A stretch of DNA of 64,000 bases from Asaccharospora irregularis DSM 2635 (GTDB lineage: Bacteria > Bacillota > Clostridia > Peptostreptococcales > Peptostreptococcaceae). Under the pieces are notes generated by a model. It searched no databases, had not been told where the DNA came from, and was given only the letters and a program-made list of their open reading frames with translations. The translations under genes and the position numbers were made by a program. Positions 46,348-54,705 of the stretch are shown here, in pieces. Numbering within the stretch: position 1 is the first letter of the stretch; every line of letters begins with the position of its first letter. The stretch covers positions 1 to 64,000 of the forward strand of contig NZ_FQWX01000006.1 of the NCBI RefSeq assembly GCF_900129815.1. The letters run 5' to 3'.

Positions 46348-47289
46348 ATGAAATGGATTGAAGTAACTATAAAGACTACAACAGAAGCTGTAGAAGCTAT
46401 AACAAATATATTAGATGAATTAAGAACTGGAGGAGTAATGATAGAAGACCCTAAAGATTTTCTATTTCAAAAAAAGAATGAATTAGATTGGGATTACGTA
46501 GAAGAAGAAGTTTTTAACAAGAGTGGACAAGACGGAGTTCTTATAAAAACGTATATATCAGAAGAAAGAAATGTAGTAGAAGTTGTAGAAAATATAAAAC
46601 ACAGAGTTTTATCATTAAGAGACTTTGGTATAGATATAGGGGAAGGTAGTGTATCTTTAGGCCAAGTAAACGAGTCAGATTGGGCTAATGAATGGAAAAA
46701 ATACTACAAACCTACAAAAATAGGACAAAGAATAGTAGTAAAACCTACTTGGGAAGATTATAAGCGTGAAAACGGAGAATTAATAATAGAGCTTGACCCA
46801 GGGATGGCATTTGGTACGGGAACTCATGAAACTACATCTATGTGTATAAGAGAGCTAGAAAAATATGTAAATGCGGATTCTAAAGTATTTGATATAGGTT
46901 GTGGTAGTGGAATACTTGCAATAGCAGCAGCTAAATTAGGGGCAAAAGAAGTATTGGCGGTAGATTTAGACGAAGTAGCCGTAAAAGTATCAAAAGAAAA
47001 TGTAGAAGAAAACAATGTATCGGACTCAGTTGAAGTTCGTCATGGAAACTTAATGGATGTAGTAAAAGACAGAGCGGACGTTGTTGTAGCTAATATAATA
47101 GCTGACATAATAAAAATACTTGCAAAAGACGTTCATAATTTTATGAAAAAAGATGCTGTATTTATATCATCAGGAATAATACTTGATAAAGTAGAGGAAG
47201 TAAAAGAAAGCTTAATAGAAAACGGATTTGAAATAATAGATATCAAAAAACTTGGTGAATGGTCAGCAATAGTTTCTAAGCTTAAGTAG
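46348..47289 (+). CDS. prmA: ribosomal protein L11 methyltransferase
   Basis: 313 residues. The N-terminal substrate-recognition region (WIEVTIKTTTEAVEAITNIL) is followed by a SAM-dependent methyltransferase fold: LDPGMAFGTGTHETT, VFDIGCGSGILAIAAAKLGA and the NIIADII motif. It trimethylates L11. It follows dnaJ as in B. subtilis (yqeT). AAGGAAG precedes the ATG. Confidence 0.95.
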   Translation: MKWIEVTIKTTTEAVEAITNILDELRTGGVMIEDPKDFLFQKKNELDWDYVEEEVFNKSGQDGVLIKTYISEERNVVEVVENIKHRVLSLRDFGIDIGEGSVSLGQVNESDWANEWKKYYKPTKIGQRIVVKPTWEDYKRENGELIIELDPGMAFGTGTHETTSMCIRELEKYVNADSKVFDIGCGSGILAIAAAKLGAKEVLAVDLDEVAVKVSKENVEENNVSDSVEVRHGNLMDVVKDRADVVVANIIADIIKILAKDVHNFMKKDAVFISSGIILDKVEEVKESLIENGFEIIDIKKLGEWSAIVSKLK

Positions 47290-47297
47290 GTGATGAT

Positions 47298-48050
47298 ATG
47301 GATAGATTTTTCGTTGAAAAAAATAATATAAATCTAGAAAATAATACATGTATTATAGAAGGAGAAGATGTAAAACATATCTCAAAAGTATTAAGATGCA
47401 AAATTGGAGAAAAGCTTGAAATATGTGATAAAGAAAACGGTGAATATATAGCTGAAATTATCGGTATAGACAAAAACACAGTGAATTTAAATATATTGGA
47501 AAAAGTAAATATAAATAGAGAATCCAATTTAAAAGTAAAATTATATCAGGGACTTCCTAAAGGCCCTAAAATGGAAATGATACTTCAAAAACTTACAGAA
47601 GTAGGAGTAGACGAAATAATATTAGTACAAACCAAAAGAAGTGTAGCAAAAGTAGATGACAAAAAGGAAGACAAAAAATTTGAACGCTGGGAAAGAATAA
47701 TATACGAGGCGGCAAAACAAAGTAAAAGAGGAAAAATTCCAAAATTAAGAGGGGTTTTGAGTTTCGATGAAGCTTTAGAGGATATGAGACATAATGATAT
47801 GAATATATGCCCTTATGAAAACGAAAAAACGACCTCAATTAAAAAATCAATAAAGAATGTAAGTATAAATAATATAGGTATATTCATAGGACCAGAGGGT
47901 GGCTTTGCAGAAGAAGAAATAGAAAAAGTTCAGCAAATTGGAGCTAATATAGTTTCATTAGGTCATAGAATCCTAAGAACAGAGACAGCATCAGTTATCT
48001 CTACATCTATAGTATTGTATGAACTAAGTGACTTAGGAGGAGATGAATAA
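47298..48050 (+). CDS. rsmE: 16S rRNA m3U1498 methyltransferase
   Basis: 250 residues of the SPOUT family. N-terminal PUA-like domain (EGEDVKHISKVLRCKIGEK), QGLPKGPKMEMILQKLTEVGV, and C-terminal knot motifs IGPEGGFAEEEI and LGHRILRTETA. It methylates U1498 of 16S rRNA. Starts 8 nt after prmA with AGGTGAT. Confidence 0.95.
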   Translation: MDRFFVEKNNINLENNTCIIEGEDVKHISKVLRCKIGEKLEICDKENGEYIAEIIGIDKNTVNLNILEKVNINRESNLKVKLYQGLPKGPKMEMILQKLTEVGVDEIILVQTKRSVAKVDDKKEDKKFERWERIIYEAAKQSKRGKIPKLRGVLSFDEALEDMRHNDMNICPYENEKTTSIKKSIKNVSINNIGIFIGPEGGFAEEEIEKVQQIGANIVSLGHRILRTETASVISTSIVLYELSDLGGDE

Positions 48051-48051
48051 A

Positions 48052-49350
48052 GTGAAAAAGGTAGCCTTTTACACTCTAGGATGTAAAGTAAATCAATATG
48101 AAACAGAAGCGATGCTTGAATTATTCGAAAAAGATGGATACGAGCAAGTAGATAGTGAAGAATACGCAGATGTCTATGTTATAAATACATGTACAGTAAC
48201 ACATATGAGTGATAGAAAATCACGTCAATATATAAGAAGGGTTAAGAGAAAAAACCCAGATGCAGTAATAGCAGTTGTAGGATGCTATTCACAAGTATCA
48301 CCAGAAGAAATACTAGAAATAGAAGAAGTAAATCTAGTAATGGGAACTAACGATAGAAGAAAGATAGTAGAAGAAGTAAAAAAAATAGATGCAACAAAAA
48401 AAGCTAGTACAGTTGACGATATAATGAAAGTCAAAGCATTTGAAGAAATAGAAATAAGTCAAACCAATGGAAAAACAAGAGCATTTATGAAAATTCAGGA
48501 TGGGTGCGATAGATATTGCACATACTGCATAATTCCATATGCTAGAGGAAGAGTTAGAAGTAGAGATTTAGATAGTATAATTTCAGAAGTTGAAAAATTA
48601 GTTGATAATGGATACAAGGAAGTCGTATTAACAGGTATACACATAGCATCATATGGAAAAGATTTAAGAGATAGTGAAATTAAATTACTAGATATAATAA
48701 AAGAAATAAACAAGGTAGAAGGAATAGAAAGAATAAGACTTAGTTCAGTAGAGCCAATTTTATTTACAGACGAATTTGTAAGTGAAGTATCAAAAATGAA
48801 AAAAGTTTGTCCTCACTACCATTTATCTTTACAAAGTGGTTGTGATGAAACACTAAAGAGAATGAATAGAAGATACACAACACAGGAGTACAAGCAAATA
48901 GTTGATAGGCTAAGAGAAAATATACCTAATGTGGCAATAACTACAGATGTAATAGTAGGTTTTCCTGGGGAAACTAATGAAGAATTCCAAAAAACATATG
49001 AATTCTTAAAGGAGATAGAGCTTTCGCAAATGCATATATTTAAATATTCTCCAAGAAAAGGTACTCCAGCTGCTACTATGGAAAATCAAGTAGACCCTCA
49101 AATGAAACATTTTAGAAGTGAAAAACTTATAAATCTAGCCAAGGAAAACTTTAATAAATTTACAAATAAATTTATAGGCCAAGATTTAGAAGTATTATTT
49201 GAACAAAATATAGGAAATAATAGATACGAGGGACTAACACCGAATTATATAAGAGTTGTTGTAGAAAGCGACAAAGATATAAGAGGAGAAATAAAAAAAG
49301 TAAAAATAAATGGAATAAAAGATGAATATGTAGAAGGAATTTTGGTGTAA
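48052..49350 (+). CDS. mtaB: tRNA t6A37 methylthiotransferase MtaB
   Basis: About 432 residues. The N-terminal UPF0004 domain has cysteines (TLGCKVNQYE, NTCTVTHMSDRK), the radical SAM centre is CDRYCTYCIIPYARGRVRSR, and a TRAM domain lies at the C-terminus. It converts t6A37 to ms2t6A in tRNAs. I prefer the GTG at 48052, since AGGAGG ends only 2 nt before the ATG at 48043. Coupled to rsmE. Confidence 0.93.
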   Translation: MKKVAFYTLGCKVNQYETEAMLELFEKDGYEQVDSEEYADVYVINTCTVTHMSDRKSRQYIRRVKRKNPDAVIAVVGCYSQVSPEEILEIEEVNLVMGTNDRRKIVEEVKKIDATKKASTVDDIMKVKAFEEIEISQTNGKTRAFMKIQDGCDRYCTYCIIPYARGRVRSRDLDSIISEVEKLVDNGYKEVVLTGIHIASYGKDLRDSEIKLLDIIKEINKVEGIERIRLSSVEPILFTDEFVSEVSKMKKVCPHYHLSLQSGCDETLKRMNRRYTTQEYKQIVDRLRENIPNVAITTDVIVGFPGETNEEFQKTYEFLKEIELSQMHIFKYSPRKGTPAATMENQVDPQMKHFRSEKLINLAKENFNKFTNKFIGQDLEVLFEQNIGNNRYEGLTPNYIRVVVESDKDIRGEIKKVKINGIKDEYVEGILV

Positions 49351-49392
49351 TATGTAGAAATAAATACTTCTATGATAGAGGGGGTGTATTAA

Positions 49393-49761
49393 ATGAATTG
49401 TATATTCTGTAAAATAATAAATGGTGAGATACCATCTAATAAAGTATATGAAGATGACAAGGTATTGGCATTTAATGACATAAATCCAGTTGCTCCATAC
49501 CATATACTAGTTATACCAAAAAAACACTATGACAGCATAATAGATGTTCCAGAAGAAGATATGGAGATCATAGGCTATATGCATAATGTCATAAATAAAA
49601 TAGCTAAAGAACAAGGATTTGATAAGGCTGGGTTTAGAATTATCAATAACTGTGGAGAAGATGGTGGACAAGAAGTAAAACATATTCACTACCATGTTTT
49701 AGCAGGAAAGAAGCTTCCATTATATGAAGCACAACAAATATATGAAGCACAACAAAAATAA
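49393..49761 (+). CDS. hinT: HIT-family purine nucleoside phosphoramidase
   Basis: 122 residues. Zinc-like Cys motif CIFCKIINGEIPS and the histidine triad HIHYHVLAG near residue 97. Hydrolyses AMP-lysine/aminoacyl-adenylates. The C-terminus YEAQQIYEAQQK arises from an in-frame 18-bp tandem duplication just before the stop; the normal protein would end after one copy. Confidence 0.93.
   Translation: MNCIFCKIINGEIPSNKVYEDDKVLAFNDINPVAPYHILVIPKKHYDSIIDVPEEDMEIIGYMHNVINKIAKEQGFDKAGFRIINNCGEDGGQEVKHIHYHVLAGKKLPLYEAQQIYEAQQK
49723..49758. repeat. 18-bp tandem duplication at the hinT 3' end
   Basis: TATGAAGCACAACAAATA (49723-49740) and TATGAAGCACAACAAAAA (49741-49758), 17 of 18 identical, in frame. 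Confidence 0.95.
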
Positions 49762-49800
49762 TTTTTAATTAAAAGTTAAGTTGCATATTGATAAAAATAC

Positions 49801-49829
49801 TTGATAAAAGTAAAAATTTAGTTTATAAT
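49801..49829 (+). promoter_or_regulatory. promoter of rpsU
   Basis: TTGATA (49801-49806), 17-nt spacer, TATAAT (49824-49829). It leaves a leader of about 85 nt containing small hairpins. Confidence 0.8.
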
Positions 49830-49919
49830 AAACAAAGTGTTAGGTTGTAATGCATATTATGCAAAAGAACATAGTTACAGTCCCAGCATAATTGCGCTAT
49901 CGGAGGGAGGGAAAAAGAA

Positions 49920-50099
49920 ATGTCAGAAGTAAGAGTAAGAGAGAATGAAACATTAGACAGCGCTTTAAGAAGATTTAAGCGTCAATGTGCTATGTCTGGC
50001 ATCATGTCAGAGGTTAGAAAAAGAGAGCACTATGATAAGCCAAGCGTTAAGCGTAAGAAAAAAGCTGAAGCAGCAAGAAGAAAAAACGCTAAAAAATAG
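49920..50099 (+). CDS. rpsU: 30S ribosomal protein S21
   Basis: 59-residue basic protein [20 protein letters not shown] with a Lys/Arg-rich C-terminus ([16 protein letters not shown]). Too short for many gene finders, but the GGAGGGAGGG ribosome site and a good promoter support it. S21 helps initiation on structured mRNAs. Followed at 26 nt by yqeY, as in other Firmicutes. Confidence 0.96.
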   Translation: MSEVRVRENETLDSALRRFKRQCAMSGIMSEVRKREHYDKPSVKRKKKAEAARRKNAKK

Positions 50100-50125
50100 T
50101 AAAAAATAATAAAGAGGTGAGGGGA

Positions 50126-50569
50126 ATGTCCCTTAAAGCAAAGTTACAAGAAGATCTAAAATCTTCTATGAAAAACAAAGATACAGTCAAAAAATCTGTA
50201 GTAACTTTGATAAGAGCTTCAATCAAGCAGCATGAGGTAGATAACAGAGTTGAACTTGATGATGATGCTATTATAGATATTATATCTAAGCAACTAAAGC
50301 AACGTAGAGATGCTTTAGACGAGTTCAAAAAAGCTGATAGAGAAGACTTAGTGAGTGAAACAGAAGCTGAAATCGAAGTTTTAAAAGAGTACCTACCTCA
50401 GCAATTAAGCGAAGAAGAATTAAATCAAATTGTAAAAGATACTATATCTGAAGTAGAAGCTACTTCAATGAAGGATATGGGAAAAATTATGTCAGCTATA
50501 AAACCTAAGATAAAAGGAAGAGCTGATGGAAAACTTGTAAATGAGTTAGTTAAGAAAAACTTACAATAG
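50126..50569 (+). CDS. yqeY: GatB/YqeY domain protein
   Basis: 147 residues, the stand-alone YqeY form of the GatB tail domain: SLKAKLQEDLKSSMKNKD, VVTLIRASIKQHEVD, LKEYLPQQLSEEEL and KDMGKIMSAIKPKIKGRADG. Likely tRNA-binding; no amidase core. Start chosen at ATG 50126, with GAGGTGA upstream. Confidence 0.93.
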   Translation: MSLKAKLQEDLKSSMKNKDTVKKSVVTLIRASIKQHEVDNRVELDDDAIIDIISKQLKQRRDALDEFKKADREDLVSETEAEIEVLKEYLPQQLSEEELNQIVKDTISEVEATSMKDMGKIMSAIKPKIKGRADGKLVNELVKKNLQ

Positions 50570-50577
50570 ATTAATAC

Positions 50578-50605
50578 AGCCTAGAGAGAATTCTCTAGGC
50601 TTTTT
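50578..50605 (+). terminator. rpsU-yqeY terminator
   Basis: AGCCTAGAGA/TCTCTAGGCT hairpin and T5. Confidence 0.93.
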
Positions 50606-50686
50606 ATAATATAAAAAAATGTATTCATAAAAATTCACCCTTGTACATATTTATGAATTAAACAATAAGTTAAAGGGGGAAAAATT

Positions 50687-51184
50687 TTGATTATATCCAT
50701 AAAAGAAGTCAAGAAATTTATTATATCGATATTTATACCGTTGGCGCTGGGTTTTTCTAGTAGTTTTCTAGCTGGGGCAATATCGGGCGGAGATATTTCT
50801 ACATATTATTCTCAGCTAATAAAGCCGAGCTTTGCACCACCTAGTGCGGTTTTTGGTATAGTCTGGACGATATTATACATACTAATGGGTATTTCTGCCT
50901 ATAAAATTATGAGCAAAGGGTATGAACGACCTAAAGTTAGAGATGCTATGTTTTATTATTGGTTACAATTGATTTTAAATTTCATATGGAGTATACTGTT
51001 CTTTGGATTTGATTTGAAATTTACAGCATTGATTGACTTAATTTTAATAATAATATTTGTTATAATTATGATTGTAAGATTTGCGAAAATAGATAAGAAA
51101 GCAGCCTATATGAACATACCATATCTAATTTGGCTGTTTTATGCATTAGTTTTAAACTACCTAATCTGGATTATCAATAAATAA
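50687..51184 (+). CDS. tspO: TspO/MBR family tryptophan-rich sensory membrane protein
   Basis: 165 residues with five membrane helices. Family motifs are the SFLAGAIS loop, LIKPSFAPPSAVFGIVWTILY (the P-F-W core), YWLQLILNFIWSILFFG and the C-terminal YLIWLFYALVLNYLIW. TspO binds porphyrins/tetrapyrroles; the role in anaerobes is unclear. TTG start with AAGGGGG upstream. Confidence 0.93.
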   Translation: MIISIKEVKKFIISIFIPLALGFSSSFLAGAISGGDISTYYSQLIKPSFAPPSAVFGIVWTILYILMGISAYKIMSKGYERPKVRDAMFYYWLQLILNFIWSILFFGFDLKFTALIDLILIIIFVIIMIVRFAKIDKKAAYMNIPYLIWLFYALVLNYLIWIINK

Positions 51185-51259
51185 CCCTCTACCTTTAATA
51201 ATATCATAATAATGTTAAAATAAATAGACTGTTAAATGCTATTATTTTCCTATATAATT

Positions 51260-51303
51260 ATATTAATTTAAATATAAGTTACAAGCTGTATTTAAATTAA
51301 TAT
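51260..51303. promoter_or_regulatory. 15-bp perfect inverted repeat upstream of hpf
   Basis: ATATTAATTTAAATA (51260-51274) and its exact complement TATTTAAATTAATAT (51289-51303) with 14 nt between, 62 nt before the hpf start. Either an operator or an RNA hairpin in the leader. Confidence 0.5.
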
Positions 51304-51365
51304 CAATACTATTAATTTCATATATTTATATATTGTGGTTAATAGGCTTGAAGGGAGAGGTTATT

Positions 51366-51902
51366 ATGCAATTAATATTATCTGGGAAGCAGATTAGACT
51401 AACTGAAGGAATAAAAGGATACATAGATGAAAAGTTGAGTAGGTTAGAAAAATACCTTAATCCTGATTCAGAAGTTAAAGTTACAGTGAGCGCAAGAAAA
51501 GATAGACAAAAAGTAGAGGTAACTATAATACCTATAAGTGGTCCTATCATAAGAGCAGAGGAAGTTCAAGATGACTTATATACAGCTATAGATATGGTGT
51601 ATGATAAATTGAACAGACAAATAGTTAGATATAAAGATAGAGTAAAAGATAGATCCCAAGGTGGAAAGAGTATAAGATTTGAAGGTATAGAACAAGACAA
51701 CGAAGAAGTAAATGAAGAAACAGATATAGTTATAGAGAGAAGAAAGAAATTTAACGTAAAACCAATGAGTGAAGAAGAAGCAATTCTTCAAATGGAACTG
51801 ATTGGACACGGGTTCTATATGTTTAGAAATCAAGACACAGATGAAATAAACTTAGTATATAAGAGAAGATCAGGCGGATACGGACTGATAGAACAAGAAT
51901 AG
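51366..51902 (+). CDS. hpf: ribosome hibernation promoting factor, long form
   Basis: 178 residues. An N-terminal S30AE domain (MQLILSGKQIRLTEGIKGYI, DLYTAIDMVYDKLNRQIVRYK), a linker, and a C-terminal dimerisation domain (FNVKPMSEEEAILQMELIGH, INLVYKRRSGGYGLIE). The long form makes 100S ribosome dimers in stationary phase. Start set at the ATG 51366, with GGGAGAGG 5 nt upstream; the upstream reading is not supported. Confidence 0.95.
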   Translation: MQLILSGKQIRLTEGIKGYIDEKLSRLEKYLNPDSEVKVTVSARKDRQKVEVTIIPISGPIIRAEEVQDDLYTAIDMVYDKLNRQIVRYKDRVKDRSQGGKSIRFEGIEQDNEEVNEETDIVIERRKKFNVKPMSEEEAILQMELIGHGFYMFRNQDTDEINLVYKRRSGGYGLIEQE

Positions 51903-51940
51903 ATACTACATTAAAATAATTTGAAAATAAAATATAACTA

Positions 51941-51985
51941 AAAAGGGAATGTATCCTCACTCAGAGGTATACATTCCCTTTTTAT
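51941..51985. terminator. bidirectional terminator
   Basis: AAAAGGGAATGTAT and ATACATTCCCTTTTT with CCTC/GAGG inner pairs, between hpf and the convergent unknown gene. Confidence 0.9.
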
Positions 51986-52004
51986 AATGCATAGAAATTT
52001 TTTA

Positions 52005-52976
52005 TTAGAACAATATAGACAATTCCTCTATATAAGATAGCACTGTATTTATAGTTATAAAAAGACTTTTGCCTGGGCTAGGCTTTCCGAAATTATCTAA
52101 AAAATTATATTTAAACTTATAGCTTTCGGTAGAATCTTTATATGTTGATGTTATTAAATAATTTTTATCCATAGAAAGAAAATTAAAAATATGTTCAAAC
52201 TTTGATTTTAAGTAAGAGTTACAGAAATCAACCGCCTCCTCTTTTGATAGAGGTGTAGGGTTTAGGGATTCTGACTCTATATACTGGTAAATATTAAATA
52301 TTTTTGCATTAAAATCATATATCCTAACCTTAAATATTCTGTCGTTAGATCTGAAATAGTACTGATAAAATTTATTGGCAGGATTTTTATCGAAAAACAC
52401 CTCATATGATTCATCAGATATAATTTTTTCTATTAAATTAAAATCGAAAATAAATCCAATACTCTCTATACACACTTGTCTATAGTACCTGGTATGAGTA
52501 CTGTCTATTGGTTGAAATGATTCCTCGGGTAATGATTTGGTTAAAATATCGTGAAATTTAAATTGCTGAGAAATAGGAGTTCTAAATGAATGCCCGTATA
52601 ATAAACAATAAATTGAAGAAAAAAATCCAAAATAACTATCGATTAGTCTATTTATTACTTGAGAATAAGAAAAATAAAATGAAAAATTTCTCAAATCATA
52701 GAGGTAATCCAGTACATCAGAAATATATTTAAGCAATAAATTTATCTGCCTATCATGATTTTTATCAATTTTTATTGATTTTGTATTACTAAGTACTAGC
52801 ACATCTTTGTTCAAATTTTCATATAAATAACAGATAATTTTAATATTTTTTAAATTCTCAGACCTTATTTTAGGCAGGAACTTAAAATGATTATAGGAAT
52901 TTGATTTCATTAATGCATTAAGTAGAAAGTCTATACATATACATTTTTGAACCAAATTCACAAAAGTATTTTTCAA
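52005..52976 (-). CDS. hypothetical protein, no recognised family
   Basis: 323 residues. Unusually rich in Phe, Tyr, Asn and Ser, with no signal peptide and no clear membrane helix; the most hydrophobic stretch is FGFFSSIYCLLYG near 120. The last 80 residues (PLSKEEAVDFCNSYLKSKFE) are faintly like PepSY/YpeB repeats, but too weakly to name. TTG start with AAAGGATG 9 nt upstream. It is divergent from yqfC-yqfD and convergent with hpf, an insertion in an otherwise conserved sporulation block. Confidence 0.7.
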   Translation of the reverse strand: MKNTFVNLVQKCICIDFLLNALMKSNSYNHFKFLPKIRSENLKNIKIICYLYENLNKDVLVLSNTKSIKIDKNHDRQINLLLKYISDVLDYLYDLRNFSFYFSYSQVINRLIDSYFGFFSSIYCLLYGHSFRTPISQQFKFHDILTKSLPEESFQPIDSTHTRYYRQVCIESIGFIFDFNLIEKIISDESYEVFFDKNPANKFYQYYFRSNDRIFKVRIYDFNAKIFNIYQYIESESLNPTPLSKEEAVDFCNSYLKSKFEHIFNFLSMDKNYLITSTYKDSTESYKFKYNFLDNFGKPSPGKSLFITINTVLSYIEELSILF

Positions 52977-53127
52977 GTGAGATCATCCTTTCAAATAGAG
53001 TTTTACGAAATATTATATAAGCATTTTATTCTAAATGCATAAATAAGTTTCCGTTTATACAAGCTAAATCACTAAAACAGTAATTTAAGAAAAATAAGAA
53101 CATAAAATATAACAAGGAGGTATGTAT

Positions 53128-53364
53128 ATGTTAGATATATCAGCAGATTTACAGGTAAACCAGCCTACTGTCACACTTATAGGGAATGAGTTTATTAGCA
53201 TAGAAAATTATTTGTCTGTATTAGCATATGATGTTGTTTTGATAAAAGTGAAAACAAAACTAAATACAGTAAAAATATGTGGAGATAAACTTTCAATAAA
53301 ATATATAACTGATAGCGATATAGGGATAAAAGGAATTATACATAGTGTGGAATATATAGATTAG
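53128..53364 (+). CDS. yqfC: sporulation protein YqfC (YabP family)
   Basis: 78-residue YabP/YqfC protein: MLDISADLQVNQPTVTLIGN, ENYLSVLAYDVVLIKV and GIIHSVEYI. In Bacillus it is sigma-E controlled and belongs to the mother-cell programme. The ATG at 53128 is 7 nt after AAGGAGG (the ATG at 53122 is too close). Followed by yqfD after 12 nt. Confidence 0.93.
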   Translation: MLDISADLQVNQPTVTLIGNEFISIENYLSVLAYDVVLIKVKTKLNTVKICGDKLSIKYITDSDIGIKGIIHSVEYID

Positions 53365-53376
53365 GAGGAGGTACAT

Positions 53377-54675
53377 TTGATAAGTTATATAAGGGGTTAC
53401 TACGTTATCCTTGTAGAAGGTATTGGCATAGAACAATTTATAAATCACCTTATAAAAAACGGGATAGATGTTTATAATGTAACTAAAATAAACAATTCTA
53501 AGATGCAATTTTGTATAGACAGAAAGGATCTTAAGAGACTAAAGAGTGTCTATAGAGGAAATAAATTTGAAATCACAGTCAAGCAAAAAACTGGAATACC
53601 GTTTGTCTTAAAAAGAATATACAAGCATAAGGGAATGTGGATATGCGCAGTTATTTCCTTAATGTTACTTATGACAATGTCACAATTTGTGACAGATATA
53701 TACATACAATCTCCAGAAGGAATAAAAAAAGAAGAACTTAGAAAAGAGTTATACTCAGTAGGACTAAAGCCAGGGGTTTATAAAAAGGATATAGACAGAA
53801 AAGAAATTAGAGACTATATAATGTCAAAATTTGATGAGGTAGCATATGTATCCATAAACGTAAAAGGGACTAATATTTTTGTTACTATAACCAAGAAAGC
53901 AGAAACCCTAAAATCTAGCGAAGAATCTAATTATTGTAATATAATAGCTACAAAAAATGGTATAATAGAAAAGGTAATTCCAAGAAGTGGAAATCAAGTT
54001 GTGGAAAAAGGAGATATAATTCAAAAGGGAGATGTTCTTCTAAATGGGTCCAATACAAAGGCAATACCAGAGGTATGGGCAAGTACCTTTTATGAGTGCA
54101 AAAAAAGTGCAAATTACATAGACACTAAAAAAGAGAAAACAGGAGAAAGTAAAAAAATATATACCATAAGTTTCTACGATAAAAACTTTACAATAAGGAG
54201 AAACATAAAGTATAAAGACTATATTATTGAAAATAAAAATCGCAAAGTCTCATTTGGTAATTATACTTTCCCGGTTCAGGTGAAGGAGAGCACTTTTTAT
54301 GAGACAAAAAATATAAAAATAAAAAAGGATAGAGAACAACTCAAAAAAGAACTATCAAAAAAGGTTTTAAAAGAATTAGAATATACTATACCTCCTTCTG
54401 CAAGAATAATAGATGTAAAACATGACTACAAAGTTAATAAAAATATGTTAGAATATTTAATAACAGTACAAACTAGCGAAAATATAGCCAAGGTTTATCC
54501 ATTAAGTAAATCAGAGGCAGAACAAATAATAATTGAACAACAAAAAAAATCAGAAGAGGAAGAAATGCCATCTAATCCTGAAAAAAGACCTATAAATGAC
54601 ATAAGAAACGATTTTGAGGATAAAAATAAAGATAAGGACAAAGAAGACAAAAAAGATGATAAGTCTCAAAATTAG
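53377..54675 (+). CDS. yqfD: sporulation protein YqfD
   Basis: 432 residues. An N-terminal domain (VILVEGIGIEQFINHLIKNG) precedes a membrane helix (GMWICAVISLMLLMTMSQFV), FtsQ/POTRA-like repeats and an NGIIEKVIPRSGNQVV barrel-like segment, ending in a long acidic/basic tail. YqfD is the stage IV sporulation protein of coat/cortex morphogenesis in this operon. TTG start with AGGAGGAGG upstream. Confidence 0.93.
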   Translation: MISYIRGYYVILVEGIGIEQFINHLIKNGIDVYNVTKINNSKMQFCIDRKDLKRLKSVYRGNKFEITVKQKTGIPFVLKRIYKHKGMWICAVISLMLLMTMSQFVTDIYIQSPEGIKKEELRKELYSVGLKPGVYKKDIDRKEIRDYIMSKFDEVAYVSINVKGTNIFVTITKKAETLKSSEESNYCNIIATKNGIIEKVIPRSGNQVVEKGDIIQKGDVLLNGSNTKAIPEVWASTFYECKKSANYIDTKKEKTGESKKIYTISFYDKNFTIRRNIKYKDYIIENKNRKVSFGNYTFPVQVKESTFYETKNIKIKKDREQLKKELSKKVLKELEYTIPPSARIIDVKHDYKVNKNMLEYLITVQTSENIAKVYPLSKSEAEQIIIEQQKKSEEEEMPSNPEKRPINDIRNDFEDKNKDKDKEDKKDDKSQN

Positions 54676-54705
54676 AGTTGTAAAACCTAAGGAGGAAAAT
54701 TAAAG

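Noticed and set aside
50618-50662. A fourth copy of the dispersed repeat before tspO
   Set aside because: Only about 20 nt look similar and the order of blocks is not kept; chance in A+T-rich DNA is likely.
51185-51365. raiA RNA upstream of hpf
   Set aside because: The gap is almost pure A+T and lacks the large conserved structured region of raiA RNA; only one inverted repeat is present.
53037-53063. sigma-E promoter of yqfC (GCATAAA and TATACAAG)
   Set aside because: The boxes resemble the consensus, but the 12-nt spacing is short, so it is not listed as a feature.
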